Positions 1 through 7,594 are shown, counted from the first letter of the stretch. The stretch: 17,348 nucleotides of DNA from Thermofilum sp. ex4484_15 (GCA_002254595.1 NJEH01000022.1:1-17348); one strand, 5' to 3'. Numbers and translations are program-made. Notes: a model not told the origin generated them from the letters alone.

Positions 1-90
1 AGGTTCGGACCCATGGAGGGACCTAAGAACTTAAAGGAGGTAGAGGAATTTATAAATAAAGCCCCTTTAAGGGAGTGTAAAGGCCTTTAA
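1..90 (+). CDS. 3' end of an unidentified protein (partial)
   Basis: Frame 1 is open from the window edge to a TAA at 88-90 and encodes 29 residues ending in RECKGL. Codon choice (AAG, GAG, GTA, TTA, GGC) matches the neighbouring genes, while the other two forward frames stop early. The peptide is charged and probably helical (KNLKEVEEFI), as expected for a C-terminus. I do not recognise the family. A hairpin overlaps its stop codon and a T-rich tract follows about 70 bases later, consistent with the end of a transcript. The call rests on frame openness and codon use only. Confidence 0.5.
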   Translation, partial: RFGPMEGPKNLKEVEEFINKAPLRECKGL

Positions 91-95
91 AGGGG
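62..95. repeat. Perfect inverted repeat spanning the stop codon of the upstream gene
   Basis: CCCCTTTAA (62-70) is the exact reverse complement of TTAAAGGGG (87-95), giving a 9-bp stem with a 16-base loop that covers the TAA at 88-90. Alternative shorter palindromes lie inside it: CCCTT-T-AAGGG (63-73), AAAGGCCTTT (79-88) and CCTTTAAAGG (84-93). It could be an RNA hairpin affecting the 3' end of the mRNA. Its role is inferred. Confidence 0.55.
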
Positions 96-158
96 ACGAA
101 TTTCAAGAGGCATTAAATTAGAGCAAGTTAAGGTATAAATAAGGATTTCCCCAAATAC

Positions 159-172
159 TTTTTTTACTTTTT
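159..172 (+). terminator. T-rich tract, probable archaeal terminator
   Basis: A run of seven T followed by AC and five T lies in the 165-bp gap between the upstream gene and livJ. Archaeal RNA polymerase terminates at T-tracts without needing a hairpin, so this probably ends the transcript of the partial gene at 1-90. Confidence 0.45.
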
Positions 173-205
173 ATTAATATAAATTGCTAATAAGTAAACT
201 GATTT

Positions 206-250
206 GTTTATATATGAGTAACTTAATACTTACCGAGTCAAAAAAGGTGT
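206..250 (+). promoter_or_regulatory. Promoter and ribosome binding site of the liv operon
   Basis: A TATA-like box GTTTATATATG lies at 206-215, so transcription would be expected to start near 236-240, giving a leader of about 15-20 bases. A GGTGT ribosome-binding sequence at 246-250 sits 5 bases before the ATG at 256. A second TATA-like string (GGTATAAATA, about 132-141) lies further upstream, before the T-tract. Start positions are inferred from archaeal spacing. Confidence 0.5.
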
Positions 251-255
251 AATAT

Positions 256-1479
256 ATGAATAGGGCGATTAAAGTCGCCGGAATAATAACTGCTTTAGTA
301 CTATCTTGCTTAATAGCAGCGCCTTCGCTTTACGCTGACGGCTTACCTAAAGAAATACCTATAGGCGCATTATTAGCCATGAGCGGCCCTCTCTCCACCT
401 TCGGGAAGAGGGAAGCCATAGCCGCTCAAATGGCTATAGAGGACGTCAACGCTTACGTAGCTAAACTAGGGTTAAACGTTAAATTCAAATTGTACATAGA
501 GGACACTAAGGTTTCGCCAGAGGAGGCCTTAGCTAGGTTATCGTCGTTAGCGGCCCAAGGGGTTAAGGTAGTAATAGGGCCTATGGCTAGCTCTGAGGTA
601 GCTGCCATAAAGAGCTTTGCTGATTCGAACAGAATAGTAGTTATAAGCCAATCCTCTACGGCCTTCCAACTAGCTATACCTGGCGATTACATCTTTAGGT
701 TCGTACCTACTGACTTATTCCAAGGCAAGGCCTTAGCTAAATTAGCTGAAGCCTTAGGCTTAAAGAAGGTAGCTGTAATATATAGGGGCGACGCTTGGGG
801 AGATGGATTATTCGCCGCCTTTAAAGCTAACTTTGAGAGAATAGGAGGGGTAGTAGAGGGCGTAAGGTACGATCCTGCCTCTAAGGATCTCTCCCCTGAG
901 GTTAGGAGGCTCTCATCTATAGTTTCTAGGTTTGGCGCTGGGCCCGATGTAGGTGTACTAATGATATCATTCGAGGACGATGGTATAAGCATACTAACGG
1001 TAGCTAGGGACGATCCGGTATTAATGAAAGTAAAGTGGTTCGGTACCGATGGTACCGCTCAATCTACTAAAATGGTTGAGGAAGTAGGGCCTATAATGGC
1101 TAAATTAGGGGGCTTCCCAAGTACGCTATTCCAGCCCGCTATGAGTCCTAAGCAGAGGGAGTTCGCAAAGAGGTTCGAGAAAAGAGCCGGCGAAGCTCCT
1201 GATGCTTATTCATTGAACGTCTACGATGCCGTTTGGGTAGTAGCTTTAGCTATAATAGAATCTAGAAGTTACGATGGTGAAACGATAGCTAAGATACTTC
1301 CAGACGTAGCTTCTCACTACTTCGGCGTAAGCGGTTGGACCATATTAGACGCTAATGGTGATAGGGCTTTCGGAGACTACGCTATATGGTCCGTAGTTAA
1401 GAAGGGTAAGAAGTACGTATGGGAGATAGCTGGGATGTACTCCTATATAACCGATAAGGTTACATTCTATGGTAAGTAA
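256..1479 (+). CDS. livJ: Branched-chain amino-acid ABC transporter substrate-binding protein (LivJ type)
   Basis: Extracellular solute-binding protein of the type I periplasmic binding fold (Peripla_BP_6/LivJ group), which captures a small ligand outside the membrane and delivers it to the LivHM permease. The first 28 or so residues form a secretion signal: two basic residues, a hydrophobic stretch at about 7-26, and SLYA as a possible cleavage site. A cysteine at residue 18 lies in the hydrophobic stretch but does not make a good lipobox. The mature part begins with the typical IPIGALLAMSGPLSTFGK and contains the family's VVIGPMASSEV and VAVIYRGDAWGDG segments. At 407 residues it is normal length. 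It heads a five-gene importer cluster, separated from livG by 57 bases. The ligand is inferred only from the family and could be branched-chain or other amino acids, amides or urea. Confidence 0.88.
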   Translation: MNRAIKVAGIITALVLSCLIAAPSLYADGLPKEIPIGALLAMSGPLSTFGKREAIAAQMAIEDVNAYVAKLGLNVKFKLYIEDTKVSPEEALARLSSLAAQGVKVVIGPMASSEVAAIKSFADSNRIVVISQSSTAFQLAIPGDYIFRFVPTDLFQGKALAKLAEALGLKKVAVIYRGDAWGDGLFAAFKANFERIGGVVEGVRYDPASKDLSPEVRRLSSIVSRFGAGPDVGVLMISFEDDGISILTVARDDPVLMKVKWFGTDGTAQSTKMVEEVGPIMAKLGGFPSTLFQPAMSPKQREFAKRFEKRAGEAPDAYSLNVYDAVWVVALAIIESRSYDGETIAKILPDVASHYFGVSGWTILDANGDRAFGDYAIWSVVKKGKKYVWEIAGMYSYITDKVTFYGK

Positions 1480-1504
1480 TGAGTATAAAGGTAAAACAAT
1501 TATT

Positions 1505-1520
1505 TATTTTAATTAAAATA
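1505..1520. repeat. 16-bp AT-only palindrome in the livJ-livG gap
   Basis: TATTTTAATTAAAATA is a perfect 16-bp palindrome, 16 bases before the livG start. It may be part of an internal promoter, a regulator site, or an AT-rich element where some transcripts stop after livJ. There is no direct evidence for any of these. Confidence 0.4.
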
Positions 1521-1536
1521 TTCAAGGTGTAATATA

Positions 1537-2298
1537 ATGAAATCCGAGCTCGATGCCCTAGGGGTAGTAAAGAAGTTCGGAGGGTTAGTAGCCCTTAAAG
1601 GGGTCAATATAAGTGTAGTACCTAGCACTATAACCATGTTGATAGGTCCTAATGGTAGTGGTAAGACTACCTTAATAAACGTTATAAGCGGGATATATAA
1701 GCCGGACGAGGGGAAGGTATTATTAAGGGGTAAGGATATAACAGGTTTACCGCCCCACGAAGTTTATTCGCTAGGCCTAGTAAGGACCTTCCAAATCCCC
1801 TCGCCCTTCCTAAGGTTAACGGTATTGGAGAACTTAATGGTAGTTGCTAAGAACCAATTGGGCGAGAAGCCGATATCAGCTGTGTTTAGGAGGAGGCGTT
1901 GGATGAGGGAAGAGGAGGAATTAGAGGAGAAAGCGTTTAGGGTTATGGAGTTACTTCACTTGGAGAGGCTATGGAATAGAAGGGCTTCGGAGTTAAGCGG
2001 GGGTCAGATGAAATTACTGGAAATAGGCAGGGCTTTAATGAGCGATCCCTCAATAATACTAATGGATGAGCCCGTAGCTGGCGTTAACCCTAAGCTAGCT
2101 TACGATATAATGGAGTACATAACTAATGTAAGGAAGGAGTTAGGGATCTCATTCCTTATAGTAGAACATAGGCTGGATATAGTATTAGATTACGTAGATT
2201 ACGTTTACGCAATGCATAAAGGGGAGATTATCGCTAGAGGGCCCCCTGAGGAAGTAATTTCCAACCCCTCAGTAGTAAGATCTTACTTAGGTGGTTAA
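1537..2298 (+). CDS. livG: Branched-chain amino-acid ABC transporter ATPase LivG
   Basis: Cytoplasmic ATPase of the importer, pairing with LivF to drive transport through LivHM. Walker A GPNGSGKT is at residues 37-44, the signature LSGGQ at 153-157, Walker B IILMDEP at 173-179, and the switch histidine in VEHRLD at 211. The N-terminal pattern GVVKKFGGLVALKGV and the VAGVNPK after Walker B are typical of LivG rather than LivF. Its 253 residues are normal length. The ATG is preceded by GGTGT at 1526-1530, within a 12-base string (AAGGTGTAATAT) that also precedes livJ. It may be expressed both by read-through from livJ and from a promoter in the AT-rich gap. LivF follows after two bases. Confidence 0.92.
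   Translation: MKSELDALGVVKKFGGLVALKGVNISVVPSTITMLIGPNGSGKTTLINVISGIYKPDEGKVLLRGKDITGLPPHEVYSLGLVRTFQIPSPFLRLTVLENLMVVAKNQLGEKPISAVFRRRRWMREEEELEEKAFRVMELLHLERLWNRRASELSGGQMKLLEIGRALMSDPSIILMDEPVAGVNPKLAYDIMEYITNVRKELGISFLIVEHRLDIVLDYVDYVYAMHKGEIIARGPPEEVISNPSVVRSYLGG
1733..1759 (+). repeat. 27-base exact repeat, copy in livG
   Basis: The 27 bases at 1733-1759 (starting AGGATATAACAGG) are identical to 2488-2514 in livF. Both encode the DITGLPPH segment conserved between the paralogues, here with identical codons. Confidence 0.8.
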
Positions 2299-2300
2299 AG

Positions 2301-3008
2301 TTGTTAGCGGTAAAGGAACTAAAGGCGGGCTACGATAAACTTAAGGTACTTTACGGGGTTAGTTTCGAGGTAAGGGAGAGGGAGATCTTAGCCGTCGTAG
2401 GCCCTAATGGTAGCGGTAAGAGTACATTACTTAAAGCTATATTCGGATTAGCTACAGTACACGGTGGGAAGGTAGTTTTTGAAGGTGAGGATATAACAGG
2501 TTTACCGCCCCACGTTAAAGCCAAGAGGGGATTAGCTTACTTACCGCAAATAGGAAATACCTTTGAAAGGTTAACGGTCTATGAGAATTTAATGATGGCT
2601 GGTTATACTTTAAGTAAGGAGGAACTTAAGGAGAGAATGGAAGAAGTACTTTCCTTCCTGCCTTATATAGCTCCGTACCTAGGTAGGAAAGTATGGAATT
2701 TAAGTGGAGGAGAAAGGCAAATGGTAGCTATGGCCATGGCTTTGATGAGGAGAGCTAAGGTACTAATGATAGATGAGCCCACGGCTGCCTTAGCGCCTAA
2801 GGTAGTTAAGAAACTCTTAAGGAAGATAACGGAGCTACGCGATGTATTAGGTAAGGGTGTAATCTTAGTAGAGCAGAACGCGAGGAGCGCTTTAGAAATA
2901 TGCGATAGAGCGCTCTTATTAGTAGCCGGTAAACAGATCTTCTTAGGCGATCCTAATGACTTACTATCCGATAGGGACCTAGCTAGGACCTATTTAGGTG
3001 TAAAGTAA
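2301..3008 (+). CDS. livF: Branched-chain amino-acid ABC transporter ATPase LivF
   Basis: Second ATPase of the importer. Walker A GPNGSGKS is at residues 34-41, the Q-loop at about 83 (LPQ), the signature LSGGERQ at 134-140 and Walker B VLMIDEP at 154-160. After Walker B it has VEQN where LivG has VEH; a glutamine at the switch position is the usual LivF form, which separates the two paralogues. Its 235 residues are normal length. The start is a TTG two bases after the livG stop, with an AGGTGG ribosome-binding sequence inside the end of livG, so translation of the two is probably coupled. A 27-base stretch (2488-2514) is identical to one in livG. Confidence 0.92.
   Translation: MLAVKELKAGYDKLKVLYGVSFEVREREILAVVGPNGSGKSTLLKAIFGLATVHGGKVVFEGEDITGLPPHVKAKRGLAYLPQIGNTFERLTVYENLMMAGYTLSKEELKERMEEVLSFLPYIAPYLGRKVWNLSGGERQMVAMAMALMRRAKVLMIDEPTAALAPKVVKKLLRKITELRDVLGKGVILVEQNARSALEICDRALLLVAGKQIFLGDPNDLLSDRDLARTYLGVK
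2488..2514 (+). repeat. 27-base exact repeat, copy in livF
   Basis: Second copy of the repeat described at 1733-1759, in the same reading frame and encoding the same DITGLPPH segment. Confidence 0.8.
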
Positions 3009-3015
3009 GCTAGCC

Positions 3016-3957
3016 ATGATATCAGTAGAGGTATTACTCGACTCCTTATTATTTAGTAACTTAATTACCTTAATGGCTATAGGGTTAACGTTAACTTACT
3101 TAACCTTAAAGATACCTAACTTCGCCCACGGCGATATGGCTACGGTAGGAGCTTACATAGTCCTTACTATCTGTAGGACTTACTCTCTTAACCCGTACTT
3201 AACTTTCCCCTTAGCCTTCCTGGGTAGTGGTTCCTTATCCCTGCTCTCTTACCTTTTCGTGTATAGGCCGCTATCGAGGAGGAGGGCTAGTATAGTGGTA
3301 TTAATGGTAGCCTCCATAGCCTTAGAGATAATCATTAGGAGCGCACTTCACGTATACGCAGACATTATGAGCTCCCTCCAGAGGACCTATTATAGGGGGT
3401 TAACCTATTATGTAATAAAGGGGTTTAAGGAAGGAACGTTAAAGTTCGGTATTTATGAAATACCACTAGTTACCATAACTTCTACTTTAGCGGTAGCACT
3501 AATAACGCTCTTCCTTTACCTCTTCTTAACTAAAACTAAGTTCGGTATAGCTATGAGAGCTGCCATAGAAAACCCTAACTTAGCGAGTACTCTGGGTATA
3601 AACGTAAATAAGGTCTACTCCACTTCATGGTTTATAGCAGGGGGTTTAGCAGGCCTCTCAGGGGCCTTTTTACCTTTCAGGATACCTACTAGTCCCGAGT
3701 TAGGTTGGGAACTATTACTAAAGACCTTCGCTGCATCGACTTTAGGTGGTTTAGAAAGCGTATTCGGAGCGATAATAGGTGGTTACGTAACCGGTTTCGC
3801 CGAAATAATGGGAATTAGTATACTTTCAGGTCCGCCTTTTAATTTATCAACTTCCTATAGGCCCGCTATACCCCTAGTAGTCCTCATAGTAACCTTATTA
3901 CTGGTACCCAGGGGTTTAACGTCTATAAATTTTGGGAGGTTAATTAGGAGGGGTTAA
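3016..3957 (+). CDS. livH: Branched-chain amino-acid ABC transporter permease LivH
   Basis: Integral membrane permease (BPD_transp_2/LivH family) forming half of the translocation channel. The 313 residues contain about eight hydrophobic segments. Family features include an early TLTYLTLKIPNFAHGDMATVGAY segment with the conserved N-F-A-H-G-D, and the cytoplasmic loop GIAMRAAIENPNLASTLGINV, the EAA-like coupling region that contacts LivF/LivG. The G-G-L-E-S-V-F-G-A-I-I-G-G-Y stretch near the end is also typical. The ATG lies 7 bases after the livF stop; GGTGT at 2997-3001 is 14 bases upstream, farther than usual, so initiation probably depends on coupling. Its partner permease livM follows directly. 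Confidence 0.9.
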   Translation: MISVEVLLDSLLFSNLITLMAIGLTLTYLTLKIPNFAHGDMATVGAYIVLTICRTYSLNPYLTFPLAFLGSGSLSLLSYLFVYRPLSRRRASIVVLMVASIALEIIIRSALHVYADIMSSLQRTYYRGLTYYVIKGFKEGTLKFGIYEIPLVTITSTLAVALITLFLYLFLTKTKFGIAMRAAIENPNLASTLGINVNKVYSTSWFIAGGLAGLSGAFLPFRIPTSPELGWELLLKTFAASTLGGLESVFGAIIGGYVTGFAEIMGISILSGPPFNLSTSYRPAIPLVVLIVTLLLVPRGLTSINFGRLIRRG

Positions 3958-3958
3958 G

Positions 3959-5062
3959 GTGAAGGTAGGGCTTAAGGTACTTAAGTTCCTCCCCTTGCCT
4001 TTATGGTTCTTAGCCTTAGTATCGATCACCAGGAACCCCATCAGGTTCTTCATAGATTTAGCCTCTTTCTATTCGTTTTACTTAATGTTATCCGTGAGTT
4101 TAAATCTCGAATACGGTTATACGGGAATACCTAACTTCGGTAAGGTAATGTTCTTCGCGGGGGGGGCTTTCGTAACAGGTTCCCTAACGGCTAGGTTAAT
4201 AGCTCCGTTAGCTGGCGTTAACTCCATGTACTTAGCTAATTATAAATTGTACAACGTAATAGTAGGTACGCAGGTAAGTACTTTCTTCGCTCAAAGAGCC
4301 GATATAGCTATGCTCACCTTCCTACTTATGTTAATATTAGGGGCTGTAGTGGGGGCCTTATTAGGTTTAGTAGCTTCTTACCCCGCTATAAGGCTTAGAG
4401 AGGATTACTTAGCTATGACGTTAATAGTTACCGGAGAGTTACTAAGGATAATAGCTAGGAATTACGATCCATTGATATGTGGGACCATAGGGGTCTTCGT
4501 GCCCGATCCCTTCCGTTGGCTTACCGGTTTGTACCACGACCTAGTAAGGACAGGGGTTATGTTAGGTATAGCCTTCTCTTCCTGGGCCTTCGTAGAGGCC
4601 CTCGTTAGATCCCCCTTCGGTAGGATGATAAGGGCCATTAGGGAGAACGAAGTAGTAGCCGAGGCCTTCGGAAAGGATGTAACTAAGGTTAGGATGCAAG
4701 TACTGATGGTAGGTTCGGCTATAGCCGGGGTAGCCGGGGCTCTCTACGCCTTTTACGCCGGCACGGTACAAGCCGATGATTTCATGCCTATAAGGACCTT
4801 CGTGGTATGGGTTATGGTAATACTGGGAGGGGCCGGTAATAACGCTGGAGCGGCGTTAGGGGCCTTAACTTATTTAGCGTTGGATAGGACTATAGTTATA
4901 CTAAAGAGGTACTTCACTACGCCTTTCGATATAAATAATTTAAGTTACATAGCGTTAGGGTTAGCATTAGTACTTACTTTAATGTATAGGCCCGAGGGGT
5001 TAATACCCGAGAAACCGATAATACTGAAGCGGGTAAGGAGGGCAAATAAACCAGGCCGTTAA
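3959..5062 (+). CDS. livM: Branched-chain amino-acid ABC transporter permease LivM
   Basis: Second membrane permease of the importer, 367 residues with about nine or ten hydrophobic segments. It carries the LivM-type SLNLEYGYTGIPNFGKVMFFAGGAF segment and the coupling loop FGRMIRAIRENEVVAEAFGKDV, followed by GSAIAGVAGALYAFYAG. The GTG start lies one base after the livH stop, with a TAGGAGGGG ribosome-binding sequence at 3945-3953, so the pair is translationally coupled. This is the last gene of the operon. Its TAA overlaps the stop codon of the convergent ribK by 4 bases, leaving no space for a separate terminator, so transcripts from both sides probably run into each other. Confidence 0.9.
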   Translation: MKVGLKVLKFLPLPLWFLALVSITRNPIRFFIDLASFYSFYLMLSVSLNLEYGYTGIPNFGKVMFFAGGAFVTGSLTARLIAPLAGVNSMYLANYKLYNVIVGTQVSTFFAQRADIAMLTFLLMLILGAVVGALLGLVASYPAIRLREDYLAMTLIVTGELLRIIARNYDPLICGTIGVFVPDPFRWLTGLYHDLVRTGVMLGIAFSSWAFVEALVRSPFGRMIRAIRENEVVAEAFGKDVTKVRMQVLMVGSAIAGVAGALYAFYAGTVQADDFMPIRTFVVWVMVILGGAGNNAGAALGALTYLALDRTIVILKRYFTTPFDINNLSYIALGLALVLTLMYRPEGLIPEKPIILKRVRRANKPGR

Positions 5063-5736
5063 TCGTTCCGTAAGAGCACTCTTACGGTTACGTAATCCCC
5101 ATCTTTAAGGTTAAGTAATTTCCTTAAATTGTATGGAGAAATAATTTCTAATACGTCCGGACCATAATGGGTCCTCTCTATTAGGAGCACGGCCCCCTTT
5201 ACCTTATTAGCTATAAAGGCTTTAAACGCTTTAGCGGAACAGTATTCCCTTAACCCGTCCTTAAACCCCTCTATCTCTATCCCGGGTAGTAGCTCCAGTA
5301 CCCTTCTCTTCTTAACGCTTTCCCTATCTAAGAGTAAATTTAGGGTACCGGGGAAGGGATCGAAACCTAATTTCCTTAAGAACTCCTTCCTGTAATGTTC
5401 TAAACTTACATAGTAAGCCCCTTCTCCTAAGCCTTTAAATACTTTTCCTCCTAATTCTATTTCCTCCCATCCTCCTTCTAGTAGGCCCCTCAATTCCTGG
5501 TAGAAGGCCTTAAGTAGGTTTAATCCTTTACTGGTTATCCACACATATTGTCCTTTATTATCTATCTTCCTACCTATATATCCTAACGCCTCCAATTCTA
5601 TAAGTTTACGTGAAGCGGTTTTAGGGGAAGCCTTTAAATCCTCAGCTAAGGAATTAGAATTTAACCTTATCGACTTACCATGGGCCCCCCTCCTAGCTAG
5701 TAAGTATAGAAGGTAAAGTACCTCGTAATTCTTCAA
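5059..5736 (-). CDS. ribK: CTP-dependent riboflavin kinase with N-terminal winged helix-turn-helix
   Basis: Makes FMN from riboflavin using CTP, the archaeal replacement for bacterial RibF. Residues 1-85 form a MarR-like winged helix: the recognition region is SNSLAEDLKASPKTASRKLIELEALGYI and the wing RKIDNKGQYVWIT. Residues 95-224 form the RibK domain with GLGEGAYYVS (102-111), FDPFPGTLN (125-133) and ERTHYGPDVLEIISPYNLR (187-205), all typical of the MJ0056 family. The two-domain, roughly 220-residue form is common in archaea and may let the enzyme regulate transcription as well. The start is a TTG with AAGGGG upstream in a 67-base region shared with dut. A TATA-like AACATATATTAAAAA lies about 40 bases upstream. 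Confidence 0.9.
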   Translation of the reverse strand: MKNYEVLYLLYLLARRGAHGKSIRLNSNSLAEDLKASPKTASRKLIELEALGYIGRKIDNKGQYVWITSKGLNLLKAFYQELRGLLEGGWEEIELGGKVFKGLGEGAYYVSLEHYRKEFLRKLGFDPFPGTLNLLLDRESVKKRRVLELLPGIEIEGFKDGLREYCSAKAFKAFIANKVKGAVLLIERTHYGPDVLEIISPYNLRKLLNLKDGDYVTVRVLLRND

Positions 5737-5739
5737 GTA

Positions 5740-5800
5740 GCCCCTTACTACATACCTGTTACTTTTTAATATATGTTTACCCTTAAGCCTTTAGGGGGGT
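5740..5800. promoter_or_regulatory. Divergent ribK/dut promoter region
   Basis: Between ribK (-) and dut (+) there is a single AT core, TTTTTAATATATGTTTA (about 5763-5779), that reads as a TATA-like box in both directions. At normal archaeal spacing it would start dut transcripts close to the ATG at 5804, and ribK transcripts a few bases before the TTG at 5736. A G-rich AGGGGGG sequence just upstream of the dut ATG can serve as its ribosome binding site. A regulator binding the core would affect both genes; this is inference. Confidence 0.45.
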
Positions 5801-5803
5801 TAT

Positions 5804-6283
5804 ATGGCTGTAGTACCTGGGGACGAATTAGTAAATTACATAAGTCTTACTTCTTCCGCGCAAGTACAGCCTGCGGGTGTAGATTTAACGGTGGATGAGA
5901 TCATGACGTTTGAAAGCGAAGGAGAAATCATGGAGGGAATAAAATTGCCGAAGGTTCGGGAGATCCTAATAGGTGAGGAAGTTAAATTAAGGCCCGGAGC
6001 TTATAAAGTTAGGTTTAGGGAAATAGTAAAAGTACCTCCGGATTGCATAGGATTAGCATTTCCTAGGTCCAGCCTACTGAGGATGGGGGCTACCATAAAT
6101 TTCGCAGTATGGGATCCGGGGTACGAAGGGAAGGGGGAAGCTTTATTAGTAGTTTTCAATCCTTACGGTATTAAGTTAAAGAAGGGTTCTAGGGTGGCTC
6201 AAATGGTATTCCTAAAACTTTATAGGAAGGCTACTAAGCTCTATAATGGGCGATATCAAAGAGAGAACTTAGATAAACCTTAA
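5804..6283 (+). CDS. dut: Archaeal-type deoxyuridine 5'-triphosphate nucleotidohydrolase (dUTPase)
   Basis: Predicted to hydrolyse dUTP to dUMP and pyrophosphate, keeping uracil out of DNA and supplying dUMP for thymidylate synthesis. The protein belongs to the dUTPase/dCTP-deaminase superfamily: QPAGVDLTVDE (about residues 23-33), PRSSLLRMG (near 87-95), the WDPGYEG motif with its conserved Asp, and a C-terminal GRYQRE like the glycine-rich phosphate-binding tail. At the position where dCTP deaminases carry a catalytic Glu (GxIxLE) this protein has a Leu (in GEALLVVFN), which favours the archaeal dUTPase subgroup over Dcd. The length of 159 residues fits. It is expressed divergently from ribK and converges on the Clp1-like gene with a 9-base gap. 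Confidence 0.8.
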   Translation: MAVVPGDELVNYISLTSSAQVQPAGVDLTVDEIMTFESEGEIMEGIKLPKVREILIGEEVKLRPGAYKVRFREIVKVPPDCIGLAFPRSSLLRMGATINFAVWDPGYEGKGEALLVVFNPYGIKLKKGSRVAQMVFLKLYRKATKLYNGRYQRENLDKP

Positions 6284-6292
6284 AGACAAGAA

Positions 6293-7588
6293 TTAAGGCT
6301 TCGTAAAGAGTTGTGTTTGAAGATCCTCTACTACCCTTACGTTCCCCCCCTCCTCCTTAAACAAAACCTTTACTCTCCCTATTATGATACCCTTTACCTC
6401 ACCTCTTACAGGCGTTATTAGCTTAACGGCTTTCCTCTGGTAATCTACCTCCTCTATGATACCCAAACCGATAGTTTCGAAGCCTTCACCTAAGAGCCCA
6501 GCTATGATCCCTCTTTCATCCCCCCTCCTTAATACTATTAGGTTAGGCATCTTACATCCTTTGAGGAGATCTCCATTACGTGTATCTACGACTATTAAGG
6601 TAATTCCTCCCATCCTCTCACAATAATGTGCTCTTACCGTATCCTTCAACAATCCTAGTTCTTCAGGTTGAATAGGCTCTCCCCTGAAAATGGGGAAATT
6701 AAGTATAGGTACTTTATTAAGGTCTACTATAAGCTTTCTACAGTTAGTAAAGTACTTAGTATATGTTAATCCTCTTAGCTCTTTCCTCTCTTTATGGTCC
6801 CTCTTAGGGGCAGTCGGAGGGGTGTTTAACCTTATCACCTTAGGCCAACCGTAGGCTTCCAATGCCCTTAATAATCCCTCTAATTCCTTCCCTCTTTGAA
6901 GGCCTACTACTACTTTGGGGTTTAAGGCCCTTATTAAGTTAAGCTTAAATTTAAGGGCGTGGCTTCCTCTTACCCAACCGTCAGTATTTATAATTAAAGC
7001 CTGTACCCCCTTTTCGATAGCGTAGCTACTTAGCTTGATTAACCCGTATATTACTTCGCTTTCATAACCGCTAGGGGTTATGGAACCTACGAAATGTATC
7101 TTCTCTACCCTTAACTCTCTTAAGGAGGATATATAATCCTTAACGAAGGCTAGCCCTAAGCTAGAAGGAGGGGATAGGTCGTTCTGACCTACGTCCCCAT
7201 CTATTACCGCTACTTTAAACCCTTTAGATAACGCTAAGTTAGCTAAGAAGACTACGGCAGTGGACTTACCCGTATCCGTATCCCCTAAGATAACTATATC
7301 CACCGGTTTAAGGACTAAGGCTTCAGGTAGTTTAGATGACCATTCGTCTATAGTTTCCTCTCCTTCGCCTGGCTTTTCGACCCCTCCACCTTCTCCTATT
7401 AGAACTTTAATCTCGCAGGATTTAATAGCTTTAGTGCAAATGATCCTACCCTTAGCTACAGTAGCTTCCCTCCCCTCACTTAAAACCCTTCCCAGTAAGT
7501 ATAGCGATCCCCTATTTACCTTAAGCTTAGCAGGCCCCTTTATCCTTAGTTTTTCTTCTTCATTTAAGGTAACTACCAGCCCTCGCAT
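6293..7588 (-). CDS. Clp1/Grc3-like polynucleotide 5'-hydroxyl kinase
   Basis: P-loop protein of the Clp1/Grc3/NOL9 group, which phosphorylates 5'-hydroxyl ends of RNA (or DNA) and in archaea is implicated in RNA end processing. Walker A GDTDTGKS is at residues 102-109. The DGDVGQND motif at 130-137 is the D-x-D-x-G-Q signature of this family. GSITPSGYESEVIYGL, the substrate-side lid/clasp region, follows near 170, then LIINTDGWVRG, matching the family's T-D-G-W/P segment. The N-terminal 90 residues resemble the family's beta-sandwich and the C-terminal part its last domain. It has 431 residues. The ATG has a very good GGAGGTGA ribosome binding site at 7602-7595 and a 118-base leader region separating it from the oxidoreductase gene, so it probably has its own promoter. 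Confidence 0.85.
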   Translation of the reverse strand: MRGLVVTLNEEEKLRIKGPAKLKVNRGSLYLLGRVLSEGREATVAKGRIICTKAIKSCEIKVLIGEGGGVEKPGEGEETIDEWSSKLPEALVLKPVDIVILGDTDTGKSTAVVFLANLALSKGFKVAVIDGDVGQNDLSPPSSLGLAFVKDYISSLRELRVEKIHFVGSITPSGYESEVIYGLIKLSSYAIEKGVQALIINTDGWVRGSHALKFKLNLIRALNPKVVVGLQRGKELEGLLRALEAYGWPKVIRLNTPPTAPKRDHKERKELRGLTYTKYFTNCRKLIVDLNKVPILNFPIFRGEPIQPEELGLLKDTVRAHYCERMGGITLIVVDTRNGDLLKGCKMPNLIVLRRGDERGIIAGLLGEGFETIGLGIIEEVDYQRKAVKLITPVRGEVKGIIIGRVKVLFKEEGGNVRVVEDLQTQLFTKP

Positions 7589-7594
7589 ACCTTC

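Noticed and set aside
687..992. 101-residue open frame on the minus strand inside livJ
   Set aside because: It lies entirely within a well-supported gene, shows no domain and has a low-complexity Ser/Pro/Leu composition expected from the opposite strand of a purine-rich gene. The same applies to the other minus- or plus-strand shadows at 4562-4771, 7260-7625, 9040-9279, 9315-9662, 12734-13012, 14173-14355 and 14512-14790.
5748..5753. Minimal ATG-TAG open frame just upstream of ribK
   Set aside because: It has no ribosome binding site at a proper distance and lies close to the expected transcription start, so it is probably chance.
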